This document shows positions 12,927 to 25,013 of a stretch of 64,000 bases of DNA, in pieces (positions within the stretch are counted from its first letter, which is position 1; each line of letters starts with the position of its first letter). A program made the translations under genes and the position numbers. The DNA comes from Epiperipatus broadwayi (lineage: Eukaryota > Onychophora > Udeonychophora > Euonychophora > Peripatidae). Location: positions 2,272,925-2,336,924 of the forward strand of contig JAQFVV010000003.1 of assembly GCA_028023455.1 (NCBI GenBank), in the 5' to 3' direction. Under the pieces are notes generated by a model that saw only the letters and a program-made list of their open reading frames with translations, searched no databases and was not told the DNA's origin.

Positions 12927-13500
12927 TATCATCATCATCATCAATCATTATCAATTCACTTCAGGATGAAAGTCTCTCCAAGTTCAATCCATCTTCTCTG
13001 ATCTTTAGCTTCTCTTCTCCACATCACCCCTGCACACTTTCTTATTTCCTCCATCCAACTTACATGTAGACTCTTTCTTGGTCTTTTACAATCTCTTGGA
13101 ATCCAGTTTAAGATTTCAATTGTCCATCTATTATCATCTCTTCTAGCAATAAGTCCAATCCAACTGCACTTCAATCTTTTAATATTTTCAATGAGGTCAG
13201 TAACACCTGTTTCTTTTCTTAGCCATATATTGCATTTTCGATCTCTTCTTGTTACTCCTAACATACATCTCTCCATACTTCTTTGAGTGATCTGAATGAA
13301 GTCTTTGTATTGCTCTTTTATTAAGTTTCCAAGTCTCAGATCCATAAGTAAGAACTGTAAAACACATTTATTAAAAACATTTCTTTTCAATCACATAGGC
13401 ATATTTTCTTTCAGTATCGAGTTCTACTAAAAGCACTCCAAGCAAGTTTAATTTTATTAGTTTCATCCATTAAGGTTCCATCTATATTAATATTATTAAT
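12927..13500 (-). pseudogene. RTE-type non-LTR retrotransposon, 3' end (reverse transcriptase C-terminus)
   Basis: On the minus strand a ~130-residue frame (about 13390-12956) reads like the end of RTE/BovB-type ORF2 proteins. It contains QRSMERCMLGVTRRDRK, then WIGLIARRDDNRWT, then CKRPRK and WMEEIRKCAGVMW, ending near RRWIELGE. Upstream, in another frame, comes a block ending KLAWSAFSRTR, which precedes this part in the family, so at least one frameshift separates them. Downstream of the stop is a short (GAT)n tail (12927-12945 on the minus strand), typical of RTE 3' ends. The full protein would be about 1000 residues, so this is a 5'-truncated dead copy. A second remnant of the same clade lies at 44125-44680. 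Confidence 0.88.
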
Positions 13501-13949
13501 TATAGACAGTAAAAAATCACAAAATAGAAAAGACAATTGTATGCTATACATAATACTATTATTTCTTTTTGATGATTACAAATTAAAAAGATGATTGCTA
13601 ATTAGAATTTTTGTTATAAAGTTAAAAATAAATATATATTTTTTAAAAATACAGATAATGATTTTATAAAATTATTTCACAAACTTTCATTTTATTTTTA
13701 ATGAAAAAGTAAAACCTTTTCCCACTTCTGTTTCATATTGTTCAATCAGTTTTCGGTGATATAAAAAGTCTGGAAAAAAAAAACTCATTAAGAAACAAAA
13801 GTTTTACTAATGAAAGATTAATCCCAGGGGCATCTATTTCTTTTAATAATTAAATTCAAATGAAAATACAAATACTTAAAATTAAAAAAAAACACATAAG
13901 GCTTTATAAAAACGTTTTCTTAGATCATAAAAATAAAAACTATTGTCGA

Positions 13950-14028
13950 GCGTTGATGGTCGAGTGGTCGGCACAGCCGCTTTACAAACAGTTGTCCCGG
14001 GTTAGCGTGTTCGCTTCCCGGTCGATGC
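13950..14028 (+). repeat. tRNA-derived SINE head
   Basis: The stretch can form a tRNA-like acceptor stem: GCGTTGA at 13950-13956 pairs with TCGATGC at 14022-14028 over seven positions, including G-T pairs. An A-box-like TGGTCGAGTGGTCGGC follows the 5' strand and a B-box-like GTTCGCTTCCC precedes the 3' strand. The A box resembles that of Leu or Ser tRNAs (TGGCCGAGTGG). The T-arm does not pair well and the stretch runs on into GACACG and A-rich sequence, so it is a SINE rather than a working tRNA. G+C is far above the surroundings. Confidence 0.75.
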
Positions 14029-14357
14029 TATGACACGTGAAAAGAAAAAAGAATTATTTCATAAAAAACAAAAGATCTAAAACTTTATTGCCAGGAATTT
14101 ATAAAATGTTTGAGAGCTAAAAAAAACAAAAAAAAAAAAAAAAACAGAACTGGATAAAATCGCTCCAGAGTCTGCCATTCTGCCGCAACAGCAAACCATG
14201 CAGGACATTATTGGTTTTAATTATATTTTAAAATAATTATTATAATTCTGTCACTGAAATGTAATAAATTAAAGGCATTACTACTATTGATGATGCATTT
14301 TTGGTACTAGCCTTGTCTTAATTTATAAGTACACATTTTGTGTATTGAACTAGTCAA
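14029..14357. other. Between the two SINE copies
   Basis: A-rich sequence with a 17-base poly-A run near 14128-14145, then a short G+C-richer patch at 14150-14205 containing CTGCCGCAACAGCAAACC, which I could not assign. Confidence 0.35.
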
Positions 14358-14392
14358 GCGTTGATGGCCTAGCTTCACATCCCGGTCAACGC
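14358..14392 (+). repeat. Internally deleted copy of the same SINE
   Basis: Starts GCGTTGATGGCC and ends CCCGGTCAACGC, the two ends of the tRNA-like head joined with the middle missing. Here the acceptor strands GCGTTGA and TCAACGC pair perfectly. This shows that the copy at 13950 carries later substitutions. The trailing TTTGACAT matches the TATGACAC after the first copy. Confidence 0.7.
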
Positions 14393-17300
14393 TTTGACAT
14401 ATAAAAAAAAAAGTTTTTATTTAAAATTTTATCTTTATTAGTAAATATCAAACAGATAAATCTTAAACTTTCTAAATCAATTATTATTTTTTTATATCAA
14501 TTTCAATCACCATTTTCAGATAAATCTATTATTGCATTAAGTTCTTTATGAATATGTCTTGTAATAAATCAATGCAAAATAGATATATATTAAAGAAAAG
14601 GATGTGACTGCAATTTATGGTGAAAGAATCATCCATTTAAAATTACTGAATTTAGAACATAAGATTTGAATTAGTCAATTGTCACAGATTTTTATCTGAA
14701 TTTACAGGATCATGTAACATTTGATTACAAGCTTTGTATTAACAATAGTAATGTGTATTATAATTTTACTTCAGAACCTTCTATGTAATTATTAATAATT
14801 AATGGAAACTAAACAATAATGTCATTCAAATCATCTCGTCAATTTCTATCGATTGGCTTTCTTCACTAGAGAGCATTGATTTGCATATTCGTCTAGAAAT
14901 CATATTACTTTTTTAACTATTGAAGCTAATGACTTGAAAGTTTTAATATCCCAAGATGTTGAATCCAAACCAGTATGTTTGTGTAGTTATATAATTCTGA
15001 TAATATTATCAGTAACTTTTTGTTTTAGTGACTTTAGTTATATATTAACTATAAACATTTTTGCCCATTTAGCATAAGAATGATACATATTAAATAAAGA
15101 TATCACATGACTTTTTTCACATTATATTTAATGTCTGCATTAATAAAAAAATACATTCCCTCATTTTATGCTAAAATTATCTACGTAAAACATTACCAGT
15201 TTATACCATTGATTATATCTATATAGTTTTATAAGAAAGTTGTTTTGAATTTTAAAGATGTTTAAATTCTCAAATTATTAGTTTGAATAGTTTTAAAATA
15301 AATAAAGATGACTGCTGATTGGATGTATGCAGATCAATGTTTTTCAATAACAAAGATAATAGCAAAAAAAAAAAATAGTCTGGGAATTTTGTTGGTACCA
15401 TCACTGATGCAGTTATTACTTACATAAATATACATAGATGGTTCTGCAAATGAGTTATAGAATAGATCACTGCTACTAATGCAGGTGTTAAACATTAGCT
15501 ATAAGAGCCACGTAAAACATTATTTGATTATGAAGTCTATAAAAATTGAGAGTTTGTAAACAATTGAGTTTTCATTTCGTAGATTCAGGAACTTTCTTTA
15601 ACTATATATTTTCTTGATCATGTAAATAAATATAGAATCAATTAAAAACTGTTTCATTTTTTAGTATTTAAACATTTAGTCTAAAAAACTTATAAAGTAA
15701 ATATTAAATTGATTAAAAATAAATATGTTAAATTTCAGTAATGGAACTGTTATTTTTAATCTATCAGTGATATAGCTATGATAAAGCAAATCAGGATAAT
15801 ATATATGAGCTTCTGGGATTTAAGCTCTTTTATTGTATGTATTCAGGAAAGTATTAAAATATATCTTATAAATTATATTTAGCATAAAAGCCCAAATTCT
15901 AGCTATACCATTATAACTTACCACATTCACGTATCACATCTTCAGAAACTGACTTTATAATAAATAATAAAATAACTATTAAGAAAATTTCTTCATAAAT
16001 ACTCTAAAACTGTATAAAAATATTTCAGGATATGTAAAATGTATTTTGGTATCACTTATTCGAAATAAATTGTTCCAAATAAAAATGCTATAAAACGTTA
16101 TTCCTTTTCAATTTTTTAAATTTTCTTTTTATATTTTTATATTAATTCAAAAAAGAAAATTATCACTTTAATGATATAAAGATATTTTTTATGTTGAAAT
16201 AAAAATTTTAAACATAAAGGCTGAAATTCTTTATTGTTTCCTCCCATATGTTAAAAATTGTTACATTTTGACTAATATAAAATCACTACCTGATATGACT
16301 ATGGTTTAGCTATCCAAAATTTTAAAAAATTAAAAAACTGCCAATTTGAAAAATCGTCAGCAACCTAAGCAATTTACAATCTCCAGTTGAATTTGAACTT
16401 CAAGTTGTGGTCATGGTTGTTAATATACTAATCATAGCAATGTGAAACTCTTAATAGTTATTTACAATAAAAAATAAACAAATAATTGGCAAGTAATAGA
16501 GATACTATCAATGATCAAAATTATTAATCAACCCTACTGCATTATTACATAAATTTTACTCTGTAGGTGATCTTCAATTTTTTGATTTTTCAACATCTGT
16601 GGTAAGTTTGCCTGACAAATAGATGATGGCACCTTTTAAAAACAAAAACAAAAATGAAAATTTTTAGTTCTGTATATGTTTTCTTTTTAAGTGATTAGTA
16701 TTATTTATGGATTCAGTTAAGCATTAAATCATCATTATTATTTATTATTTTCAAATGACAATTTTGTTATTGATCCTCAAACCTCTTTAAAAGTTTTTCT
16801 GTCCACCACTCCAAGTTTTAGATATTCATAATTATTTCATTCTTTTATATAATCACACATCTTTTTTTCTATTTCACTTTTTTATTTCTACAAACTCTCC
16901 AATGTATTCTTTATAATTCTTCTGCACTTAAATATCTGTCCAAATCCAATTTTTTTTTACTTTATAATTTTTTAATAATTAATATCTTTTCATTTATATT
17001 TTTCAGTACTTTAACATTGCAATTTCTATTTTGCAATAGTTTTGTTTTTCATTTTTGTTCAAGTCCATAACTCACAAGCCTCCAGGATTTTTACTTTTTC
17101 TTTAATCATTATGTTATTATTCTATATAAGTCACAAATTTAAACACAACACATAAAGTGAATGAATTGTTTTGCTTAATTCCAACTTCAATAGATCACAA
17201 GATAACATTCCACTACTATTCTGCTGTGTAGCCTTTTCACTTTTTGCTCTAATGTTTTTGCCCCTGTTAGAAAAACAATACAATTAAATTCATAAGTATT

Positions 17301-17408
17301 TAAAAGCTTTAACTTCTTTAGAAGTTTTTATCCTATTGTCACTCATAGATTTATAATAAATTTATAACTGAAACCCAGAGGCTTATTATATACCTGTGTC
17401 TATATATG
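14393..17408. other. AT-rich stretch, no supported feature
   Basis: About 3 kb with no long frame. Positions 16760-17340 are somewhat C/T-rich on the plus strand and might be an old minus-strand retroelement, but I could not find a conserved motif. Confidence 0.4.
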
Positions 17409-17599
17409 TAATATATAGGGTATATGAGCACAGACTTTCACATGACCCACCACTCTCCACACTATCTCATAACACTGATACACTTGAACACATATGTTGA
17501 AAAGATTAATAATCACCAATATACATATTTCATGCTAAACCAGCAATCATCAGTTGGTCCAGATTACCATCTCTACACATATATGCTATAAGTGCTCAG

Positions 17600-17630
<31 letters not shown>

Positions 17631-18074
17631 TACAAGTGCTCAGATATATATATATATTAAGATAGCCAATCCTCATACTTCAATGGACAGGCTTCAATCT
17701 ACTCCACACTCCAACTCTTCAACCATCCATCCAATTGAAAATCTGATGATGGAATGCTCAGAGTGGTCTTCAAGCATTCCATCATCAGATTTTCAATTGG
17801 ATGGATGGTTGAAAAGTTGGAGTGTGGGGTATATTGAAGCCTGTCCATTAAAGTATGAGGTTTGGCTATCTTAATATATATCTGAGCACTTGTAGCATAT
17901 ATGTGTAGAGATCGTAATCTGGACCAACTGATGATTGCTAGTTTAGCATGAAATATGTATATTGGTGACTATTTATCTTTTCAACATATATGTGTTCAAG
18001 TGTATTAGTGTTATGAGATAGTATGGAGAGTGGTGGGTCATGTGAAAGTCTGTGCTCATATATCCTATATATTA
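17409..18074. repeat. 666-bp foldback element, type copy
   Basis: The two halves are near-perfect reverse complements, with the innermost arms 17743-17758 and 17773-17788 around a 14-base loop (17759-17772). From the outside in, each arm holds the ~210-bp shared unit (GAGCACAGACTTTCACATGA at the left), a TA-rich joint and a ~120-bp inner part with AATGGACAGGCTTCAATCTA. A longer (TA)n tract in the left arm (17600-17665) breaks the symmetry. The short open frame across the centre comes from the palindrome. A copy with its centre deleted lies at 25014-25527, and more diverged relatives at 460-1310 and 25659-26446. This recurrence argues for a mobile foldback family. Confidence 0.9.
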
Positions 18075-18896
18075 ATAAATTTATATGCCTTTTCTTCTAA
18101 TTGGAAATATATTCTTGAAAGTACAAGTGGCCATGCAAAATTAACAATAATCACCTCTTTCTAATCTTTCTCTTTTCTTGTTCTTTTTTTTATCATCTCT
18201 ATCAACTTTGTGTTCAGAACACTTATCTCACAATAGTAAAAAAAGATCTGGGAATGCATTTACATCAATGTGTAAATTAAAGTTATAGCTTTAGTGTTTT
18301 ATTGCTTTCTTATGAAACTTTAATAAGAATTTATAATCCCAATAAAACACTATTTTTATATTATAATTATTATATTTTTATTTATTTATTTATTGTTGTA
18401 ATATGTAATTATTATGTATCCAATTGAATAATTTTTAGTCGTTGTATTAAAAATTGGCTCACAGAAATATTTTTTTTTATATTTACAATACATTTTATAA
18501 ATCATAATTTCATAAATAATTTTTTAAATAAATAATATATGTTTATATATATTATATAAAATTACATAATTGTTTATTTATAATGTCAGTCAATGTTTTC
18601 CAAACATTATTCAAAATGTTTATGTTAATTTTAATATTTACAGTAGAGATTTCAGTATTCATACAAACAGAATATATGTAATATTTTAATAAATAAGTAG
18701 GAATTTAACAAAAAAATTACTTTAAATTTGAATAATCAAAACATGAAATATAGTTTAAGAAAGTTTATTCCTTCTGATGTTTCTTATCAAATATCAATCA
18801 TTCTATTTAGATAATTCAAAATATAACACTTTATTAAAACATGACTTCTCTTTACTTTTTTTCTTTTGTTTAGTTTTGTTATGATATACAGGGTAT
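18075..18896. other. AT-rich stretch, nothing recognised
   Basis: No coding or repeat signal beyond simple A/T sequence. Confidence 0.5.
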
Positions 18897-20208
18897 TCAT
18901 ATAGTTTGTGTGAAATTTAAAAAAATTATAACTTTATTAGTATTTGTGATAAAAATAAATTATGTAGAATGTATTGGAAATAAGAAAATCTATAAATTTT
19001 TTAGTGTTTTATTGTATTTTATTAAGTTTCCACATGTCCATCATTATTAGAAATACAAAGGGTAATATGATTTTGTAATTCTCTAAAAACATTTTCCAAT
19101 TGATTTACAGTAATGCCTGAAATCACATTAATTATTTTAGCTTTCATTGAAGTCTTCTAACAATCGAGGTTTGGTTGCATACACTATTGTTTTCACATGC
19201 CTCCATAAAAAAAATCAAATGAGTCAAGTCTGGAAAATATGGAGGCCAAGAAAATGGTCCACTTCATCCTGATTTAGAAACTGTCTAACACACAAAGCAA
19301 AGTGGCAAGGAGCTCCATCTTGTTGAAATACTGTATCATCATTTAGTCCTAATTGTCAAGCTGAGGAATAAAGTAATTCTGCAGTATATCTAAGTAGATG
19401 TGTCATTAATAGCATGATCTTGAAAGAAGGGCCCTATGATTTGATTTTTTTCTCAAAGCACACCACAAATTAACTTTAAGAGAGTCTCTTTCATGTTCAA
19501 CAGTTTCATTTGGATTTTCAGTTCCCCAAATCTGGCAATTATGTCTCTTGATCTTGCCACTAATATAAAATGTTGCTTCAACCTTAAACTATTCACAAAT
19601 GAATCATTATTGCCAAGTTTTTCATTGAACTGATGGAAGAAAGTTAACCATGTGTGATATTTCTCTTCTAGCAACATTTGATGCAATTGAAATTTACAAA
19701 GTTTAATGTGAGATCTTTTCCACAGAATCTTATGAAAAGTGAACTTTGAAAGCCTCAGCTCTAGTGATGCTCAGTTAGTGACTTTTTTGGACTTACCTTA
19801 AAGAATAGTTCTATGGAATCTATACTTTCTTCACTGACATGTGACCTACCAGATCATGGCTTATCATGGATTGAGCCTGTCTCTGAATTTTCATCCATCG
19901 GCAACAGATTTCCTATGAAGTGATTCTATATTGTATTCAGTTCTAAACTTTCTTTGTACATAAACAATAGATTTCAGTTCATCCAACCAAAGAACATAGC
20001 TTATTTTTCTTCAGTTGAATCCATGAGTCACATAATTCTGAAAAAGAAATATTTTCAAAGTTTTGAAAAATTATTAAATTATTGTGTTGAAGAGTTACTA
20101 AATAATTTTATTGACAACTAGGTACATTAATCTACCTAATACTATTTACAGATTATTTTCTATCACTAATATTAAAAAAGTTATACATTTTCTAAAGGAC
20201 ATCCTGTA
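18897..20208 (-). mobile_element. Mariner/Tc1-type DNA transposon, decayed
   Basis: The ends are inverted: TACAGGGTATTCATATAG at 18897 and, read from the other strand at 20208, TACAGGATGTCCTTTAGAAA. Both are followed by the shared ATAACTTTATTAGTAT or ATAACTTTTTTAATAT block. TA lies at both outer edges, which fits TA target duplication. The ~1.3-kb length is right for a mariner-like element. The minus strand carries a broken transposase. The element cannot move by itself because its gene is full of stops and shifts. Confidence 0.88.
19022..20060 (-). pseudogene. Mariner/Tc1-type transposase, broken
   Basis: Fragments in several minus-strand frames line up in the order expected for an IS630/Tc1/mariner transposase. 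First is a helix-turn-helix region with RKFRTEYN and TGSIHDKP-SGRSHVSEES (about 19960-19820). Then come KKSLTEH and QLHQMLLEE, then a ~77-residue open piece (19686-19453) with FFHQFNEKLGNNDSFVNSL and a decayed H-L-S-G-like block, then ENPNETVEHERDSLKVN-WCAL. Near 19345-19300 is the conserved VFQQDGAPCHFAL, which holds the second catalytic Asp of the DDE/D triad. The end near 19022 reads NNDGHVET. The protein was probably ~330 residues. Transposases of this kind are common in arthropods and other invertebrates. Confidence 0.87.
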
Positions 20209-23033
20209 TTTTGACAATATTGGACACACATTCAATCCATATCAGCGATTTTTAATAGGTGTCTCTCAAAACAGTAGATTTTGTGAATTTGTGATATTCA
20301 TTGTATTCATTTAAATTCTGTTATTATACTTTGCATGTATTCAATTGCTTAGTGTGTTATATATAAATTTTATAACTAATTTCAACAATTTTAATTTAAA
20401 TCATTTATTTTTTAATTAAATAATATTTTTTATTCATAAATAACTTGAAAAATGATTATCTGTATTTTTAATTATCATTAGATGTCTGGTCATGAACTAA
20501 AAATTATTTTTATTAGTAATTATTATTTCCTATTAAAACAGCACAACAATGATTAAATTTATTTAAATGTAAACAGGATTCAGAGCAAAGTATTTAGACA
20601 TGATATTGCTGAAATCTATAAAAGGTATCAAAGTCAAATTTTACATTAAGATTATTTTAAATACTATCATCTTTAATTTTAAAAAAATATTTTACTAACA
20701 CTTTTTACAAATAAAATAATCATTTTTAACTTAATATTTTTATTTATTACTTTGGAACATATAGTCTATAATATATAATAATAAAAGATATATTCATCCA
20801 TAATTTTGTTTATTTTATGAATGAGACATCTTGTTATGTTGTTTCTAACTACAATTTTTGTTTTATAATCAAAAGTATTCCAAGACTTTACAAAGATTAA
20901 TTGGCAACCTTATAAAACAGAGTTACATAAAATTATATGTATATATCATTATTAATTATTAAAATTCTGAGCTCAACATTTTTAATCACCATTTTTCTTC
21001 TGTTTTTTATTTCTTTTGCAATCTAAACAGTTCCAGTTAATTTGTTATACATATATATGTTTATGTCACAATATTTTTAGTTAATTTTATATAAAAATGT
21101 ATACTGAGATAGATACTCCTCTATCTCAATTTATAATTTATATTTAAAAATATAATAGTTGACAATTGATAAAGATATGTGCTTAAAATCAAAGTAAGTC
21201 AATTTTAAATTTAGTTTTAAAAAGATAAAAACTAAATTTATTTCAAATAAATTTGTTTTAAAAAATTATATTATAGGAACATAGTTTAATTAATTACTAA
21301 TTTATAAAATTTCGCCCATATTATTTATCTTGTTCTTAAATAAAATTCTTGAAAAACTAATTACTTTTAAGCTTTGTTTCATGTTTTGAAAGTGTCTAAA
21401 ATGCCAATTAAAATAATTTTAAGGGTTAAAATGGCTAAATGTTATCTACAAACATATAGGTTACTGGTGTAAATAATTTTATAAACAAGAATAAAATAAT
21501 TACTGGCTTCTTAATTAAAAAAAATGTTTTGCAAAGTTGAAAGTGATATAAGTAGGCCACTTCAGAAAATAAGTTGATATTTGGTCTTTGCTCTGTGTTT
21601 ATCATTTACTAGGATCATCATTTGCTGCCCCATAAAGTATAAAAATATTTTCCAGCAGCTATGAATGTGTGGTTAGAAGCCACTAATGAACTTTACTTCA
21701 ACATAAATTCCATAACTATCAGAAAGTCCTATTCTGCTTGCTGAATTTGATCCAGTGTTGTTCCAACTATTTTCATGTACATTAGATTGCAGTTAAAACA
21801 GATGTATTTCTCAACCATGAAAGGGAACAAACTTTTAAAACAAACTTTATCTTTAAGCACAAAACCTAATTGTGACTCAAATGTGAAAACCATAAATGGA
21901 AAGATTTTACTAATTAAACTACCAAAGAGCTCTTTTTTTTAAATCATTCATACATAATTGTAATTCCATTTTTATAGTGAAATAATATCTTCTTGGCTAT
22001 ATCTTGGACTTAAAATAATAAATTTATTTATTCTATGATTGACTTAATAAACTTTTAAAATATAGTTGCTAAGTCAGAAATATTTAAAGATATTGAACAA
22101 TTTATAATGTAATTTCTATAATTTTATATGTTTATTTTATTTACATTTCATGTTAACTTACTTTTAATATTTATACTTTAACAACACTTGATTTAGTTTT
22201 ATTATTTGATGTTTATATATATTGCTATGCTTTTAAATATTTTTTAAGGTGTAAATGTTATTTAATAATTTTCATCTTTAAATATTCAAAAGATTTTAAA
22301 AAATCAGTTTTGTCTTTTTAATTTTTTTTCTGTTTCTACTAAAGAGTTTTAAACAATGGAGATGATTTTAATAATCAAAATTTAAGTGAAATAATAAATA
22401 TTCAGTTTAAATAAATGTCAGCTCAATCTTTTTTGAGTGTTAATCTGTTTTTAAAGAATATAAGAAAGATTTAGTTTTTAAATAGTTAAAATGTATGTGT
22501 CTAACATAATATGTGATTAGATATATAATTAGTATAATAAGTTGATTTTAGTAAGCTTAAAACATTAAGTTAGTTTCTTATTTATTTATTTTTTATTTAC
22601 ATATGGATATGAAATTAAAGAGGTATGTGCTTGCATTTTATATAGTAATCATATAAATATTTAATCTAATGCACATGAATTTTGTTTATGTTTACTGGCT
22701 GGCTATATATTATTCCAGATTGAGATACTCATAAATAATTTTAAATTTGCTTCAGATTTTGAAACATTTTCCCCAAAAAAGTTTATTTTACTTTGGACTC
22801 TGGCTGATTAGGGGTTATTTTTTATGTTGTTTTTATCTTAACATGGTGTAGGGATCAAATCCATAGTGTACAAGTCTGATTTTGTAATGGCCTGTGCATT
22901 GTGAATATTTATAGTAAATTTAAGCTGTTTTGCTATTATTTGTCTTTTAATGCAAAAATGAATATATATATATATATATATAATCAATTTACTAGTTATA
23001 AATTAATGCAAAAATGAATATATATATATATAT
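20209..23033. other. AT-rich stretch, nothing recognised
   Basis: No frame with coding character. Near 22958-23033 a ~45-bp unit with GCAAAAATGAATATATATAT occurs twice in direct orientation beside the tandem pair that follows. Confidence 0.45.
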
Positions 23034-23868
23034 GATAATCAAAACTAGTTATAAATTTCGTAACTTGTCTTAAGCTTGCATTTTATGATCACTATATGGA
23101 GCTTTACCAATAGCTTCTAACAAGCTTTGTTTACATAAATGTCAAAAGAAATAGAATTTAAAATCTCTATCATTGACAGCCACCTCCAGACCAGCTAGTT
23201 TTGAGCTTATTGGTTGATGTCAGTGAAGGGTTGGGAGACCAGAAACTAGATCTAAATACCAACTCTAAAGTCAGCACTTATCAAACATGTTTCTATCAGT
23301 TTGAAAGCATGAAATTTATCAGTCACATAATGTTTTCAAACCCAGATTAACAAACTAGATAGATATATGTGTCTAAAACAGTTCAGTTTCACCATATAGT
23401 AAAAGTCTCTGCAATATATAGCATTGCAAAAATCTTCAAAGGTACATTTATGATCATCAAAACAAGTTATAAATTTCATAACTTGCCTTAAGCTTGCATT
23501 TTATGATCACTAAATGGAGCTTTACCAATAGCTACTAATATGCTTTGTTTACATAAATGCCGAAAGAGATAGAATTCAAAATCTCTATTGTTGTCACCCA
23601 CCTCCAGACCAGCTGGTTTCGAGCTTACTGGCTCATGTCAGTGAAGAGTTGGGAGACTAGAAACTAGATCTAAATACCAACTCTCAAGTCAGTACTTATC
23701 AAACATGTTTCTATCAGTTTGAAAGTATGAATTTATCAGACATGTAATGTCTTCAAACCCAGCTTAACAAACTAGATAGCTATATGGGTCTGAAATCAAT
23801 TCAGTTTTGCCATATAGTAAAAGCCTCTGCAATATATAGCATTGCAAAAACTGTAAAGATATATTATA
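23034..23868. repeat. Tandem duplication, 418-bp unit
   Basis: Copy 1 starts at 23034 (GATAATCAAAACTAGTTATA) and copy 2 at 23452 (GATCATCAAAACAAGTTATA). They are about 90% alike by eye. Shared blocks include AAGCTTGCATTTTATGATCA, CCACCTCCAGACCAGCT and CTCTGCAATATATAGCATTG. The unit is related to the three-copy element at 26464-27600: both contain CAGAC-GGTTTC, a GACAT-ATGTCTTC block, CTATATGGG-CTGAA, CCATATA-TAA-AG and GCAATATA in the same order. It is therefore a diverged member of that family. Confidence 0.88.
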
Positions 23869-23968
23869 ATATAGAAAAAATTATATTAGCAATCATAAAT
23901 TTTAAAAAAATTTATATTATAGTCTATTTTGACTCTATTATAATTTCTAAAATTTCTATCTGCATTTA

Positions 23969-24014
<46 letters not shown>

Positions 24015-24653
24015 ACACAATAACTGATTAGTAACATATTTTTTACACTAACATTCAGACGTAAAATATACCATAAATGAAAGCTTTTTATAAAATCAAT
24101 TATGTGTTCAAAAAAAAATTTAAATGCTAAATACAATACTTTACATTATTTTATTAATTTTACTTATATTGATTAATTTAAGAATTAATTGCTTTATCTA
24201 ATTATTAACTTTGTTTTGAATAATAATGATAAGCAAAATATGCTATTATTTTACATTTTGAAAGAGAAGAATATTTCTAATAGATATCCTTTTTTTTAAA
24301 CTGAAACTTAAAAAAAAAAAATTTAATGATATTTCTCAAAAATTCACATTATTATTCCAGGGTTTGTCAATCCAGTTGACATTTTTTGGAATTCTTTCAG
24401 CTACAGTTCCATTTTCTTTTATATTCTCTGTATAATTCCAATGATGATAATACCTACATATATATATTATTCCTAGATAGGATCCAGGTATTTTCAACTC
24501 TATTAGGTTTTTTTTCATATATGTATCCAAATATAGATAGTTTTAAATTATTTAGCATAATATTAGCACGCATTAAAGAAATGATTTTTTATTGTTATTC
24601 ATTCCATTCATGATCTTGCAGATATTAATTAAGAAACTCCCATGTTCTTCCTT
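23869..24653. other. AT-rich stretch with (TA)n
   Basis: A (TA)n tract lies at about 23972-24011. The rest is simple A/T-rich DNA with no supported gene. Confidence 0.5.
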
Positions 24654-24763
24654 TGTAAACTCTATTCACTGATCATTATTATGTGTTCAATAAATTTATA
24701 AAGCAATCTGTAAACTCTATTCACTGATCATTATTATGTGTTCAATAAATTTATAAAGCATTA
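24654..24763. repeat. Perfect tandem duplication, 55-bp unit
   Basis: Copies at 24654-24708 and 24709-24763 read identically, starting TGTAAACTCTATTCACTGAT. Confidence 0.93.
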
Positions 24764-25013
24764 AGTTATCCATGTAAAAAATTGTTTATCCGCCCAAAAT
24801 AAAAAATAAAGTTCTATTTGGTTATTAGATAACATGTTAATCATTTTGATTTTCTTTTAATTCAAATAAAAATGTTTTTTAAAAAATTAATCTTCATATA
24901 ATTTTTTTAATTAATATTTTTTTAATATTTGATTTACACTTAAATTTATCTTTGCATTCATTCTGAGTTTAACCCTATTTCTAACTAATATTTTTTTAAA
25001 TTCTTGTAACTAT

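Noticed and set aside
13950-14028. Functional tRNA gene
   Set aside because: The acceptor pairs, but the T-arm and anticodon arm do not fold properly, and a deleted sibling nearby shows it is a SINE.
16560-17340. C/T-rich stretch suggesting a minus-strand retroelement
   Set aside because: Short readings such as TGAKTLEQKVKR appear, but there is no conserved reverse transcriptase or endonuclease motif.
17683-17874. 63-codon frame across the centre of a foldback
   Set aside because: It exists only because of the palindrome and is disrupted in the related copies.
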